Shown here piece after piece: positions 42,974-52,562 of a stretch of 64,000 bases of DNA. The DNA is from Roseiflexus sp. RS-1 (GTDB taxonomy: Bacteria; Chloroflexota; Chloroflexia; Chloroflexales; Roseiflexaceae): the NCBI RefSeq assembly GCF_000016665.1, contig NC_009523.1, forward strand, positions 3,533,501-3,597,500. Direction: 5' to 3'. A model generated the notes under the pieces. That model saw only the letters and a list, made by a program, of their open reading frames with translations. It was not told where the DNA came from and ran no database searches. Made by a program: the position numbers and the translations under genes. Each line of letters opens with the position of its first letter. Positions within the stretch are counted from its first letter, which is position 1.

Positions 42974-44031
42974 ATCCCCAGTTCTGTGCGCAGACCGGCT
43001 ATCTCTTCCTCAAGTTCATGCGCCAGTGCAAGGCTGTCCGTTTCGGGCAGGAACGCCGCGTGCGCGCCGGTCAACGCTATCCGCGTCAGGTCATCGGCGG
43101 TAAAGCCGAAAAGCCGGGTTGCCATGCGATATTCATTGCACAGGGTTGTGTTGAAGAAGACCGGATCGTCGGTGTTGATCGTCAGTGGTACGCCAGCATC
43201 AAAGAGGCGACGCAGCGGATGCGCATCGAGACCAGAGACGGCGCCGGTGCGCACATTGCTGGTCGGGCAGACATCGAGCACGATATTGCGCATTCGGAGG
43301 GCAGTGATCAGTTCTGGATCGTCGATGCTGCGAATGCCATGCCCCACGCGGCGGACACCCAGCGCATCGATCGCGCCCCAGACACTTGCAGGACCGACCA
43401 CTTCGCCAGCGTGCGCCATCACCTGCAACCCCGCGCGCCGGGCCGCAGCAAAAACTCCGGCAAACGGCTCCGGCGGATGGTTAATCTCATCGCCGCCGAT
43501 CGACCAGCCAACCACACCATAGGGCATATTGCGGATAGCGTGCTCCAGCAGTTGCCAGGCCAGTTCCACCCCGAACTGGCGCCCATAATCGAAGACCAGC
43601 CCGAACCGCACGCCATACTCACGGGTTGCGCGTGCAAAACCGGATGCTGCACCCTGCACCACTTCATCGAGATCGAGAGCGCGGCGATGATACTGAACCG
43701 GCGAAATCATCACTTCAGCATAGCGAACGCGCTGTTTCGCCAGATCCTCGCCAAGTTCATACGCCACCTGCTCAAAATCGCGCCCGGTTGTCAGGGATCG
43801 CGCCAGAACCATGAAGATGGTCAGGAATTCGTGGAAGTTGTGATAGTTGAAGAGTTGCGCCACCCCCGCTTCATCGCGCGCTGGCAGATCGACGTCGTTG
43901 CGTTCGGCAAGCGCCAGCAGGGTAGAGGGACGAATAGCGCCTTCCAGGTGAAGGTGCAGTTCAACCTTCGGCATGCGGGTGACGAACTCATCGATCTCGG
44001 GGAGCAGTTGCTGCTGGGTGCTCACAGCCAC
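42970..44031 (-). CDS. add: Adenosine deaminase
   Basis: A 353-residue protein. The start is GTG at 44031; a second GTG two codons later is equally possible. Zinc and catalytic motifs: PKVELHLHLEGAIRP (HxH), MAHAGEVVGPASVWGAID (His, Glu), RVGHGIRSIDDP (His) and LTINTDDPVFFNT (Asp-Asp). It deaminates adenosine, or in related members adenine, for purine salvage. It is not in an operon with prfA, which ends 115 bp upstream. Confidence 0.93.
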   Translation of the reverse strand: MAVSTQQQLLPEIDEFVTRMPKVELHLHLEGAIRPSTLLALAERNDVDLPARDEAGVAQLFNYHNFHEFLTIFMVLARSLTTGRDFEQVAYELGEDLAKQRVRYAEVMISPVQYHRRALDLDEVVQGAASGFARATREYGVRFGLVFDYGRQFGVELAWQLLEHAIRNMPYGVVGWSIGGDEINHPPEPFAGVFAAARRAGLQVMAHAGEVVGPASVWGAIDALGVRRVGHGIRSIDDPELITALRMRNIVLDVCPTSNVRTGAVSGLDAHPLRRLFDAGVPLTINTDDPVFFNTTLCNEYRMATRLFGFTADDLTRIALTGAHAAFLPETDSLALAHELEEEIAGLRTELGI

Positions 44032-44145
44032 CTCGATTCCTCAACAGACGCACCGTATCTGGTCACCAGGCGCAGGTCTACGGCGTCGATCCGTGTACGT
44101 CGGAGCGGGGCGTCGTTGCTATGAACCGGGGCGGATCAGGCGCGA

Positions 44146-45240
44146 TCAGCGAGTTGCCACAGCCTCAAGGCGTTCGGCGTTGTCAGCAATGATCAGCGCA
44201 TCGATCAGACGGTCAAGATCGCCATCGAGGATACCTGGAAGATTCGAGAAGTTTTGCCCGATCCGATGATCCGTCACCCGGTCTTGCGGAAAGTTATAGG
44301 TGCGAATCTTCTCGGCGCGTTCGCCGGCGCCGACCTGCGCCAGACGCGACTCTCCCAGTTCTTTGCGGCGCTTCTCTTCTTCGCGAGCATAGAGACGGGC
44401 GCGCAAGACGGCGAGCGCCGATGCCTTGTTCTTCAGTTGCGAACGACTATCCTGACAGGTCACAACGATTTCTTCCGGCGTTCCCGGCTTGTACACAATC
44501 CGCACCGCCGAGTCGGTGGTGTTGACCCCCTGACCGCCATGCCCGCTCGAACGAAAGACATCGACCCGATAATCGGACGGGTTCAGTTCGATCTCGGTCT
44601 CTTCAATTTCCGGCAGGACGGCGACGGTGGCAGTAGAGGTGTGAATCCGCCCGCGCGCTTCGGTGGCCGGCACCCGCTGCACGCGATGAACGCCGCCTTC
44701 GTACTTGAGGCGGCTATACGCCCCTTCGCCCTTGATCTCGAACACAATCTCTTTATAGCCGCCGGGACCGTTCTCCGTTGCGCTGATGACGTCCACATCC
44801 CACCCGCGCTGTTCGGCGTAGCGCGTATACATGCGGAACAGGTCTGCGGCGAAGAGCGCCGCCTCGTCGCCGCCTTCGCCCTGTCGCAGCTCCATGATGA
44901 CATTCTTCGAGTCATTCGGGTCGCGCGGCAGCAGCAAGACCTTGATATCCGTCTCGAGTCGGGCGCGGCGCTCGATGAGATGGTCCAGTTCCTCCTGGGC
45001 GAGTTGACGCACCTCCGGATCGGTCTCGTTCGCCAGCAAGAAGCGGGTATCCTCGATCTGGCGTTCCACATCGCGGTACGCCTGATACGCCTCGACGAGC
45101 GGTTCAAGGTCGCGCTGCTCACGCACATACTGCTGCAACCGAACGGGATCGGTGGCGATCTCGGGTTGCGCCATCAGATCGAGCAGTTCGTTGTAGCGTG
45201 CAGCGACGTTGGCAAGTTTATCGATCAGAGCAAGAGCCAT
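44146..45240 (-). CDS. prfA: Peptide chain release factor 1
   Basis: A 364-residue protein. It carries the GGQ loop in SSGHGGQGVNTTDSAVRI for peptidyl-tRNA hydrolysis and VQRVPATEARGRIHTSTATV, with Pro-Ala-Thr, the RF1-type codon-recognition tripeptide for UAA/UAG. N-terminal helices ALALIDKLANVAARYNELLD. ATG 45240 follows AGGTG. TATAAT on the minus strand at 45266-45261 suggests its own promoter with a very short leader. Confidence 0.97.
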   Translation of the reverse strand: MALALIDKLANVAARYNELLDLMAQPEIATDPVRLQQYVREQRDLEPLVEAYQAYRDVERQIEDTRFLLANETDPEVRQLAQEELDHLIERRARLETDIKVLLLPRDPNDSKNVIMELRQGEGGDEAALFAADLFRMYTRYAEQRGWDVDVISATENGPGGYKEIVFEIKGEGAYSRLKYEGGVHRVQRVPATEARGRIHTSTATVAVLPEIEETEIELNPSDYRVDVFRSSGHGGQGVNTTDSAVRIVYKPGTPEEIVVTCQDSRSQLKNKASALAVLRARLYAREEEKRRKELGESRLAQVGAGERAEKIRTYNFPQDRVTDHRIGQNFSNLPGILDGDLDRLIDALIIADNAERLEAVATR

Positions 45241-45285
45241 AGTTGTAACACCTGAAGCATTATACCATGCGCATCGGGCATGACA

Positions 45286-45316
45286 GAGCGCCGGGTGCCA
45301 TGCCCGGCGCTCTGCG
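45286..45316. terminator. Strong hairpin between rpsU and prfA
   Basis: A perfect 12-bp stem: CAGAGCGCCGGG (45286-45297) and CCCGGCGCTCTG (45305-45316) around a 7-nt loop. It lies between the rpsU stop and the prfA promoter. No U-tract follows on the minus strand, so it may be a terminator of the assisted type or an mRNA 3' end stabiliser. Confidence 0.6.
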
Positions 45317-45332
45317 ACGGTTGAGAAGCGGG

Positions 45333-45533
45333 TTAACCCTGCTGAGCCTGCTGCAATGCCTTCTTGCGGCGATTGCGCTCAGCACGGCGACGCTTTTCTT
45401 TGCGCTTTTCGCTTTCAGAAATAAAATGCATCTTCTCGCGGAAGGTCTTGGTGATGCGCTCGGCAACAACAACCTTGTTGAATCGACGAAGCAATTGATC
45501 AACGGTCTCGCCGTCGCGTCGTTCTACTCGCAT
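45333..45533 (-). CDS. rpsU: 30S ribosomal protein bS21
   Basis: A 66-residue, highly basic protein. N-terminus MRVERRDGETVDQLLRRFNK matches bS21; then TFREKMHFISESEKRKEKRRR and an Arg/Lys-rich tail ending QQAQQG. It helps initiation on the small subunit. Start codon at 45533 without a strong ribosome-binding site. A promoter is visible about 120 bp upstream. Confidence 0.95.
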   Translation of the reverse strand: MRVERRDGETVDQLLRRFNKVVVAERITKTFREKMHFISESEKRKEKRRRAERNRRKKALQQAQQG

Positions 45534-45650
45534 ATTTCTGGCTTATCCACACACGCTGGTGATTCACCCGGCGCGGAAGAACAACCTGTTCACCTCCCCC
45601 CGGCGCAGCATTACGGTGCGATCTGCGCCTGCACCGCTTGCACATCCTTT

Positions 45651-45679
45651 AGTATACACGCTCGATCTGGATCGCGCAA
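45651..45679 (-). promoter_or_regulatory. Promoter of rpsU
   Basis: On the minus strand TTGCGC (45679-45674), 17 bp, TATACT (45656-45651). Start near 45644, leader about 110 nt, long enough for translational control, though no conserved element is recognised. Confidence 0.6.
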
Positions 45680-45724
45680 CCTGGATGCAAAACCGCGAAA
45701 CCGGCACATGCCCTGTCCGTTTGC

Positions 45725-45934
45725 TTATTCCCAACTCCCCGCTTCCCAGCCATATTCAATGCCGTGTTGCTGCAGGAGCGCCTGGAGGCGTGCGTCGGCT
45801 TCGATCAGTTCGGTGATCCGGCTGACTGCTGCGTTCAATACGTCCTTCGTGATTGCCCGATCTGCTGCCAGATCGGCGGGAACGTCAAACAGAATGGCGA
45901 AGGTATGACGGATGTACTCGTCGCCAGTTGTCAT
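45725..45934 (-). CDS. Small conserved-looking hypothetical protein, 69 residues
   Basis: ATG 45934 follows GGAG at 6 nt; the frame is open upstream but overlaps the macroglobulin gene. The product starts MTTGDEYIRHTFAILFDVPAD and is mostly helical and acidic, with AVSRITELIEADARLQALLQQ. No membrane segment or cysteine. It starts 20 bp after the stop of the alpha-2-macroglobulin gene and is probably the last gene of that operon. Family not recognised. Confidence 0.7.
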   Translation of the reverse strand: MTTGDEYIRHTFAILFDVPADLAADRAITKDVLNAAVSRITELIEADARLQALLQQHGIEYGWEAGSWE

Positions 45935-45954
45935 AGGTTGCTCCGTGATTTCAG

Positions 45955-48900
45955 TTACGGCGTAACAATCGTAAACGACGCTCCCGTGCTCCTGCCGAAC
46001 ACATCCGGCGCATATGTTCGATACGCAGTTGCCGGCAGCGCGACGTATGTCCCTGGAACGGTCGCCCGCGCCAGATAGGTGTAGGTGTAGACCCCTTTCG
46101 GCAGGTCGGTGGCAAAGAGCGCCACCCGCCCATCGCGCACTTCGGTGTGCGTAAAGTACCACCAGTAGGGCATCGCGTCACCGCCTTCGATCCGCGGCGC
46201 CAGCGTCGCTTCCCGCGCTGCTGCAGTGGTTGTCTTCAGGCTGGCATCCAGCGCTTCCAACCCACCGGGAAGGAAGTCCTCCACGGTCAGGTAGCGCACA
46301 TCGGTTGGGACGCGCAGGGTGATGCGGACCTGCACCAGGTCGCCCTGGCGCGCCTGAGTGATCAGTTGCCCGGTTGGAGTGAGCGTGTCGCTGGCGACGG
46401 CGATATACTCGCGCTGCACGATGAATCCCCGATCAAGCGCCTGAGCAGTGGCGACATCCTCAGCGTAGCGCAGGCGCACGGTGTAGTAGAGCCGCCCTTT
46501 GCTGCTCTGTCCGGGTCTTGCCTGCCGTTGCAGCGCCACCTGATTGCCTTCGGGTTTCAGTTCGGATGCTGCAATGATCACCCGATCAGTCTCGCGCAGG
46601 GTGTCACGCGTGACGGTCGCTTCGCGGAGGGTGCGCCCGTCGAGTGTTGCGCGATAGCGGTAGTCGGCTTGCAGGTCATCGGTCTGGCTCGCGTATTCGG
46701 CAAGCGCAAGCACGGCGCCCGCCGAATCGTAGGTCGTGCGCCAGACATCACGCTCCCGCTCGCCCATCAACCAGCGCGCTGCGTTAGGAATTAAGAAGTT
46801 CTGCGGATCGGCGCGCAACAGCGCACGCAACGCCAGACCGGTGGTAGTCACGTCGCTGTCAAGTCCCCAGAACCACATGTCCCCTGCATCCCAGTGCGCA
46901 TCGGATGCCGTCAGCACGGCCCGCCCCATCAGTTCGGCAAGGAGCGTCTTGATGCGACTCTCCTCGCTCCCAGCCGTCTGGAGCGCCATAAGCAGGTAGG
47001 CTTTTCCGGCAGGTGTGAGATTGTTCCGTTCGTTGTACAGGTTCACCAACCGTCCACGATCCGGCTTCCCTGCTTCACCAAGGACAAAGAGCACATAGAC
47101 GCGGTCATTGGGGTCGTTCAGGCGCCGGGAGTCATTGAGCGCTTCGGTCAGGAAGGTCAGCGCCTGATCCAGCATCGACTGATCCACGGCAAACCCGGCG
47201 CGTTGCGCCTCCACCAGACCCTGAACGGCATACGCCGTAAGATAGGGATCGCTCCGGTCGCCGCTCCACCATCCCCAACCGCCATCGAGTTGTTGCAGCG
47301 CAGAAAGACGCTGCACGCCATTCGTTACGCTGCGCTCCAGCGTTGCGCGCAACTGCGGGTCGTCGAAGCCCGCCTGCTGGATCAGACGGTAGGACGCGAC
47401 TGCTGGCAGAAAACTGCTGACAGTTGCTTCGCTGCTGAAGTACGGCGCGCTCGCCAGTTTCTCGACACCTTTGACAATGCCAGCGACCAGCGACGGTGTG
47501 AGATCCAGTTCGACCCGCGCACTGGCGATTTTCTCCGGCGGCAGTTTGATCGTTTCGACCACCTGATCGATCACCTGACCGGCGCTGGCGGTCGCTTCGG
47601 CAGTAGTAAGCCGACGCAGCGGCGCCCGCGTCTCGATGGCATCCTGGTACCCTCCACCGACGGCGCGTACCGTCAGCAACGCTTCATCGCTTTCACCGGG
47701 CGGCTCATTGACCGTCGCCTGCCAGCGCACCAGCACGGTTCCGTTTGCCGGAACATTAACCTGCTGCTCGGTCGGTCCGTCAATGGTCAGCGCAGGGTTG
47801 GGCGCGATCCGCACTGTCGCGTCGATGGCGGCGCTCGTGGTGTTCTGCACCACCACCTGCAACACCGGGCGGTCGCCGACGGTGAGCGCACGCGGCAGGG
47901 TTGGACGCAGGAGCAATGGTTTGCTGGAAACAATGTCGATCGTTGCTTCACCAACCAGGGTATCGGCGGTGATGGCGCGCGCCGTCAGGCGCCAGGTCGT
48001 CAGGTTGTCCGGCAGGGTCACGCTGAACTGCGCCATGCCGTTATCATCGGTGACCAGCGCCGGGTTCCAGAAGGCGGTATCGAGAAAATCGCGTCGGACG
48101 AGGGTTCCTGCTTCCAGACCGCCGCCACCGCCTTTGTCGCCCGGTTGTAGCCGCAACGTCACCCGATCAACCAGCGCCGTCAGCGGGTTGGAGGTGAATA
48201 CGCCAAGCGCGCGCTGATTGTAGAACGCCTGGAGCAGTGACGGATTGGGATCATCAAACAGCGTCAGCACCGCCTTATCGACCAGCGCCAGCGCCACCTC
48301 GGCACGCACCCCCTTGCCGGTGTAGTCGGTCGCTTTCACCGTGTAAGTGACCGTATCGCGCGGACCGACCTGTGTTTTATCAGGGGTGAGCGTCAGGGTC
48401 AGTTCCTGACGTTCAGTTGAGACCGGCAGTTTCACGATACCCACCCGCAGATCGGGCGCGGCGGGCGCATCGACGCTGCTGCCGTCACCCGGCGCTTTGA
48501 TCAGCGTCAGCGAAACGTACACGTTTGGCGCATACTCCTCACGGATGGGAACCTGCAACACACCGGTCGAACCCTGGATCGTCAGAACGCGATGTTCGAT
48601 AACATTGCCGCGTTCGATGGTGAGTAGCGCGGTCGTGTCCGGGTAGGGCGCCGTCACCAGGATCGTTGCAGTGTCGCCGGGCTTATAGCGGCGTTTGTCG
48701 GCGATCAGATCGACGCGGTTGCTGTCATCGACTCCCCAGAAGACAATGCCGCCGGAAGCCCACGTATAGGCGCTCGTCTGCACAACCCGTCCCGCGTCAT
48801 CCTTCCCTTTTGCCACAATCCGGTAGAGACCGCCCTGCGGCGGCGTGAATTGCACCTGCCCGCGCCCCTGCCCGTCGGTGACGGCGGAGAGCGTCTCGAT

Positions 48901-51900
48901 CAGCGTATCGGTGTAGGCGGATGTCCAGTAGAAACGCCCATCGGCGCCCTGTTCGCGCACACTGTACCACTCGCGCTCATAGACCTCCACATCCAGCGAA
49001 CGGTTCGGCGCCGGATTGCCTTGAGGCGTCAGGGTGATGATTGAGATTTGCTGCGGTTGCCCGGCGCTGGCAACATATCCTTCAGGGCGCAGACCGACGT
49101 AGAACGCGCCAGCGTGAACCGTTACCACCCCCTGGGCGGCGATCACCTGACCATCAACATCGGTCACCTCGACATCGATGGTCAGCGTCTGGCTGCCGGT
49201 GCGCACTCCGCTGTCCAGAGGACGGCGTTCATAGATCGACGCGGGAAGCGTCAGGGCGAACCGTCCCTGTGCATCAGTCGCCCCCTCACCTTCAGCAATC
49301 AGTTCGCCAAAAAGGAACGATGGTTCACCGGCGGCATACCAGGCATACGCATTATCGAAATCGGCGAAACTGAAGTTTGGCGCCGCGTCGCTGAAGAACC
49401 AGAAGGGTTGCGCAAGGACGCGCCAGCGCACCGGCGCTCTGGCAGGCGCGCCGCCCGCAAAGTAGGCAGCCTGGACATTGACATTCAACGGATCGCCGCG
49501 CAGCAGATCGGTGGCAGCCGGCGTGACAGTGACTTCAAAGGCGGGCACGCGATACTCGGCAACCAGAAAACTGCCGAATACGGCGGGATCGGTTTCATCG
49601 ACTCCCTGCACACCACCGAGCCGCGCTACCATCGAGTAGGACCCCAGCGGCGCTCCCTGCGCCAGCGGCAGGTCGACGTTGAATGTTCCGAAGGCGCTGA
49701 AGGTGAGGGTTGTCGAAAAAACGGTGTTTCCCTCCGGATCACTCACGTACAGATACGCGCGGTCACCGGCGCCGGGAAGGACATACCGCTCCGCCTGACC
49801 CTGCCCCGCACTAACGGCAATGCCGCGCAATGCGCCACGCAATCGCACCGTCTGACCCGGACGATAGATCGGTTTGTCGGTCAGCAGACTCCCGGCAAAT
49901 TTCTGCGGCTGGTAGTCGGCTGGCACACCGAAACTCCAGGGATCGATCCCGGAAGACCACTCGGTGGTGGTGAATGTCTGCACCCTGTCGCCATCCGACG
50001 ACCAGACGAACAGGGACCACACATCACGCGCATCGAACGGCGCTTCCAACACACCGTCCGCATTGGTGCGCCCCAGATCGACGGGTGTACTGAGACCGGT
50101 CTCATACCGGTAGGCGGCAGCACGCACCGGTAGTCCCGCAACCGGCTTGCCGGTGGACAGATCAACCGCCCAGACGAACAGGCGATCCGTGCCACGCTTC
50201 ACCGTCAGCGCATATGGGCTGACCGCCATCACCTGACGATCAACCAGATCGCCCGACGCGCGCAACTCCAGATAGTAGAGACCTGCCTCCAGCGCGCCGA
50301 CCTCGATGATTCCGACCCTCCCCTTGTTGCGTTCGCCGCCGAGCGATTGCGTTCCCCCGGTCACAATATCGTTCGCTGCTGGCGAAAAATCCCTCCAGTA
50401 CTCATAACTCAGCATCAGTTTCGCCGCCTGTTCCGGCGACAGCCGCGAAATTCGCCACTCGACGTCTGGCACGTTGATCCATTGGATCGGAACTCGTACC
50501 GTGCCAGCAGCGCGATAAAAACCGGCGCGGTAGGAACCGATCAGACTGAGTGACGGCTCACGCGGACCGACGCGGAAGGTCGCTGTCACATCGCGCCCCA
50601 GTGCGACGCCGAAGGGATCGCGCGCTGCCGCCCCGACGGTGACACGATATTCCGTATCAGGCTCGAACTGCCCGTAGATAGTGAACCCGGTTTCGTATCC
50701 CGACGTATAGACATCGGTCAGCGCCGGTTCGATGACCAGATTCTGGCTGACTGTTGTCCAGTCCATCGGTGTGCTGAAGATCAGGGTCAGGCTCCCATAA
50801 TCAGGCGATACCACATCGCCCGGCGCCGGTCTGGTCGTGACGAGCGCTGGCAACGGCGCGACGCGGAACGAACTGCTGAACGCCTGCGCCAGCGCCCCGT
50901 TGCCGCGCGCCGAACGTGCACCGGCATCGACGATGATGGTATAGGAAGCGCCGCGATCCAGTAGCGCGTCAGGACGAAAGATCACGCTTGTTCCGCTGAT
51001 CGCTAGTGTGCCAGCGATCAGGGCGCCATCGCTCCGCACGACGCGCAGGGCGCTGCGGAGCGACATCAGATCCATCGGCTGGTTGAAGGTGATCGTGATC
51101 GGTTCGGTTGGCGACGCAAAATCGGTTTGCGGGAGCGCCAGCTCCACCGCCGGATCGATGGTGCGAAACGACCAGACATACTCATTGCGCAGCACGCCGC
51201 CGGTCTGATCGGTCAATCCGGCGGCAACCCGCACCCGGTAATCGGTCGATGGATCGAGCGGTGCCGTCAGCGAAATGACAAACGTGGACGTGTCGATCCA
51301 GCGCGCCACGCCCCGCACCGGCGGGTCAACGGTTGCCGCCACGGGCAATCCGCCGGTTGATGCCACATCCACCAGCGGCACGACCGGATGGTTGAAGCGC
51401 ACACTGATCCGCGGTATGTCGGTCGGTACATCGCGCGTATCGCCAGCAGGCTCGACCTGCCGCACCTCAAGATCGCCGATGACGATGAATGACCACTCGA
51501 ACGGTTTGGTGTTGAGCATTGCGCCGGAGATTGTGCTGACTCCCGGTTCAATCACGGCGCGATACCGTACCCCGCGCTGCAGCGGCGCAGCCGGCTTGAA
51601 GCGAATACCGTCATCGAACGTCTCGACCGTACCCGCGACCGCCACCCCGCCCGCGTCGAACAAACGAAAACTGGCGCCCGCCGACGAGCGATCCACGTCA
51701 CGATGGAGCCGGATTTCGATTGGTCGGTCTGCTGCAACATCGAACTCGCCATCAAACGGGCGGGTATCGACCAGCAACGGTGCTGCGGTGGTAAAACTCC
51801 AGCTGAACGGGCGCTCCATCCGCGCCGCGCCATCGGGTGTCAGGTCAGGGCGCACCGTCACCTGATAGGTTGTCGCAGCACGCAATCCGCCTTCAGGGAA

Positions 51901-52530
51901 GAACCCGAAACGGGTCGGCGAGAGCCAGCGCCCAATGCCGCTCACTGCCGTCGAATCACTGCCGATGGTCAGTGTCAGCGGTTGGGGCAGATCGGCGGCG
52001 CGGCGTGGATCGTCGGCGGACGCGGCGACGGTCTCTGCGCTCACCACCGGGGCGCTGAACTCAACGGTGATCAGTGTTTCGAGGGGAATATCGGCGGTGC
52101 CATCGGCAGGCGCGACATCGCGCACTGCCACATACGGCGCAGTGCGGAAACGCACCGTCTGGGCGCCTTCGGAGGCGCGACCAAGCGCGTTCCGCACACC
52201 CGCGCCAATCGTCAGGGCATACTCCGCGCCGTACTGCAACCCGCCGACGGGTTGCACCAGCGCAACATTGCCCTGGACATCGATCTGCACATCGACCGGC
52301 GGTTCGAGGCGCACAACGGCAACCAGCGAGTCGCGCTGCACCGGTTGACTGAACTCGATCCGCAGCGGCGCCTGCGGATTGACCGCCTCTGCGCCATCAG
52401 GCGGCTCGATCCGGACGATCTGCGGCGCGCTCAGGATCAACGGGCCGGCGAACACACCGGCGATGATCAGGATCAGTCCGATGCCAGCGGCAATGATTGC
52501 ACGAAGCGGGAAGCGTGGCGACGGTTTCAT
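45955..52530 (-). CDS. Giant alpha-2-macroglobulin-like protein without thioester
   Basis: A 2191-residue envelope protein. An N-terminal membrane anchor (about 10-33, IIAAGIGLILIIAGVFAG) is followed by five to six Big_5/Ig-like repeats to about residue 640, each with the pattern PxDGxxDVP...IxVxFxxPV. The macroglobulin MG2 module starts near 880 (LLTDKPIYRPGQTVRLRG). The A2M core is near 1480 (RRDFLDTAFWNPALVTDDNG). The thioester-domain helices are near 1690-1900 (QQLDGGWGWWSGDRSDPYLT). Where trapping A2Ms have a CxEQ thioester this one reads APYFSSEATVSSFLP, so no covalent trapping is expected. It is downstream of pbpC, the same pairing as E. coli PBP1C/YfhM, and probably guards peptidoglycan synthesis against proteases or has a structural role. 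Confidence 0.9.
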   Translation of the reverse strand: MKPSPRFPLRAIIAAGIGLILIIAGVFAGPLILSAPQIVRIEPPDGAEAVNPQAPLRIEFSQPVQRDSLVAVVRLEPPVDVQIDVQGNVALVQPVGGLQYGAEYALTIGAGVRNALGRASEGAQTVRFRTAPYVAVRDVAPADGTADIPLETLITVEFSAPVVSAETVAASADDPRRAADLPQPLTLTIGSDSTAVSGIGRWLSPTRFGFFPEGGLRAATTYQVTVRPDLTPDGAARMERPFSWSFTTAAPLLVDTRPFDGEFDVAADRPIEIRLHRDVDRSSAGASFRLFDAGGVAVAGTVETFDDGIRFKPAAPLQRGVRYRAVIEPGVSTISGAMLNTKPFEWSFIVIGDLEVRQVEPAGDTRDVPTDIPRISVRFNHPVVPLVDVASTGGLPVAATVDPPVRGVARWIDTSTFVISLTAPLDPSTDYRVRVAAGLTDQTGGVLRNEYVWSFRTIDPAVELALPQTDFASPTEPITITFNQPMDLMSLRSALRVVRSDGALIAGTLAISGTSVIFRPDALLDRGASYTIIVDAGARSARGNGALAQAFSSSFRVAPLPALVTTRPAPGDVVSPDYGSLTLIFSTPMDWTTVSQNLVIEPALTDVYTSGYETGFTIYGQFEPDTEYRVTVGAAARDPFGVALGRDVTATFRVGPREPSLSLIGSYRAGFYRAAGTVRVPIQWINVPDVEWRISRLSPEQAAKLMLSYEYWRDFSPAANDIVTGGTQSLGGERNKGRVGIIEVGALEAGLYYLELRASGDLVDRQVMAVSPYALTVKRGTDRLFVWAVDLSTGKPVAGLPVRAAAYRYETGLSTPVDLGRTNADGVLEAPFDARDVWSLFVWSSDGDRVQTFTTTEWSSGIDPWSFGVPADYQPQKFAGSLLTDKPIYRPGQTVRLRGALRGIAVSAGQGQAERYVLPGAGDRAYLYVSDPEGNTVFSTTLTFSAFGTFNVDLPLAQGAPLGSYSMVARLGGVQGVDETDPAVFGSFLVAEYRVPAFEVTVTPAATDLLRGDPLNVNVQAAYFAGGAPARAPVRWRVLAQPFWFFSDAAPNFSFADFDNAYAWYAAGEPSFLFGELIAEGEGATDAQGRFALTLPASIYERRPLDSGVRTGSQTLTIDVEVTDVDGQVIAAQGVVTVHAGAFYVGLRPEGYVASAGQPQQISIITLTPQGNPAPNRSLDVEVYEREWYSVREQGADGRFYWTSAYTDTLIETLSAVTDGQGRGQVQFTPPQGGLYRIVAKGKDDAGRVVQTSAYTWASGGIVFWGVDDSNRVDLIADKRRYKPGDTATILVTAPYPDTTALLTIERGNVIEHRVLTIQGSTGVLQVPIREEYAPNVYVSLTLIKAPGDGSSVDAPAAPDLRVGIVKLPVSTERQELTLTLTPDKTQVGPRDTVTYTVKATDYTGKGVRAEVALALVDKAVLTLFDDPNPSLLQAFYNQRALGVFTSNPLTALVDRVTLRLQPGDKGGGGGLEAGTLVRRDFLDTAFWNPALVTDDNGMAQFSVTLPDNLTTWRLTARAITADTLVGEATIDIVSSKPLLLRPTLPRALTVGDRPVLQVVVQNTTSAAIDATVRIAPNPALTIDGPTEQQVNVPANGTVLVRWQATVNEPPGESDEALLTVRAVGGGYQDAIETRAPLRRLTTAEATASAGQVIDQVVETIKLPPEKIASARVELDLTPSLVAGIVKGVEKLASAPYFSSEATVSSFLPAVASYRLIQQAGFDDPQLRATLERSVTNGVQRLSALQQLDGGWGWWSGDRSDPYLTAYAVQGLVEAQRAGFAVDQSMLDQALTFLTEALNDSRRLNDPNDRVYVLFVLGEAGKPDRGRLVNLYNERNNLTPAGKAYLLMALQTAGSEESRIKTLLAELMGRAVLTASDAHWDAGDMWFWGLDSDVTTTGLALRALLRADPQNFLIPNAARWLMGERERDVWRTTYDSAGAVLALAEYASQTDDLQADYRYRATLDGRTLREATVTRDTLRETDRVIIAASELKPEGNQVALQRQARPGQSSKGRLYYTVRLRYAEDVATAQALDRGFIVQREYIAVASDTLTPTGQLITQARQGDLVQVRITLRVPTDVRYLTVEDFLPGGLEALDASLKTTTAAAREATLAPRIEGGDAMPYWWYFTHTEVRDGRVALFATDLPKGVYTYTYLARATVPGTYVALPATAYRTYAPDVFGRSTGASFTIVTP

Positions 52531-52562
52531 TGTGTTTCCCCTCCTCAGAATCTGTGAGACGC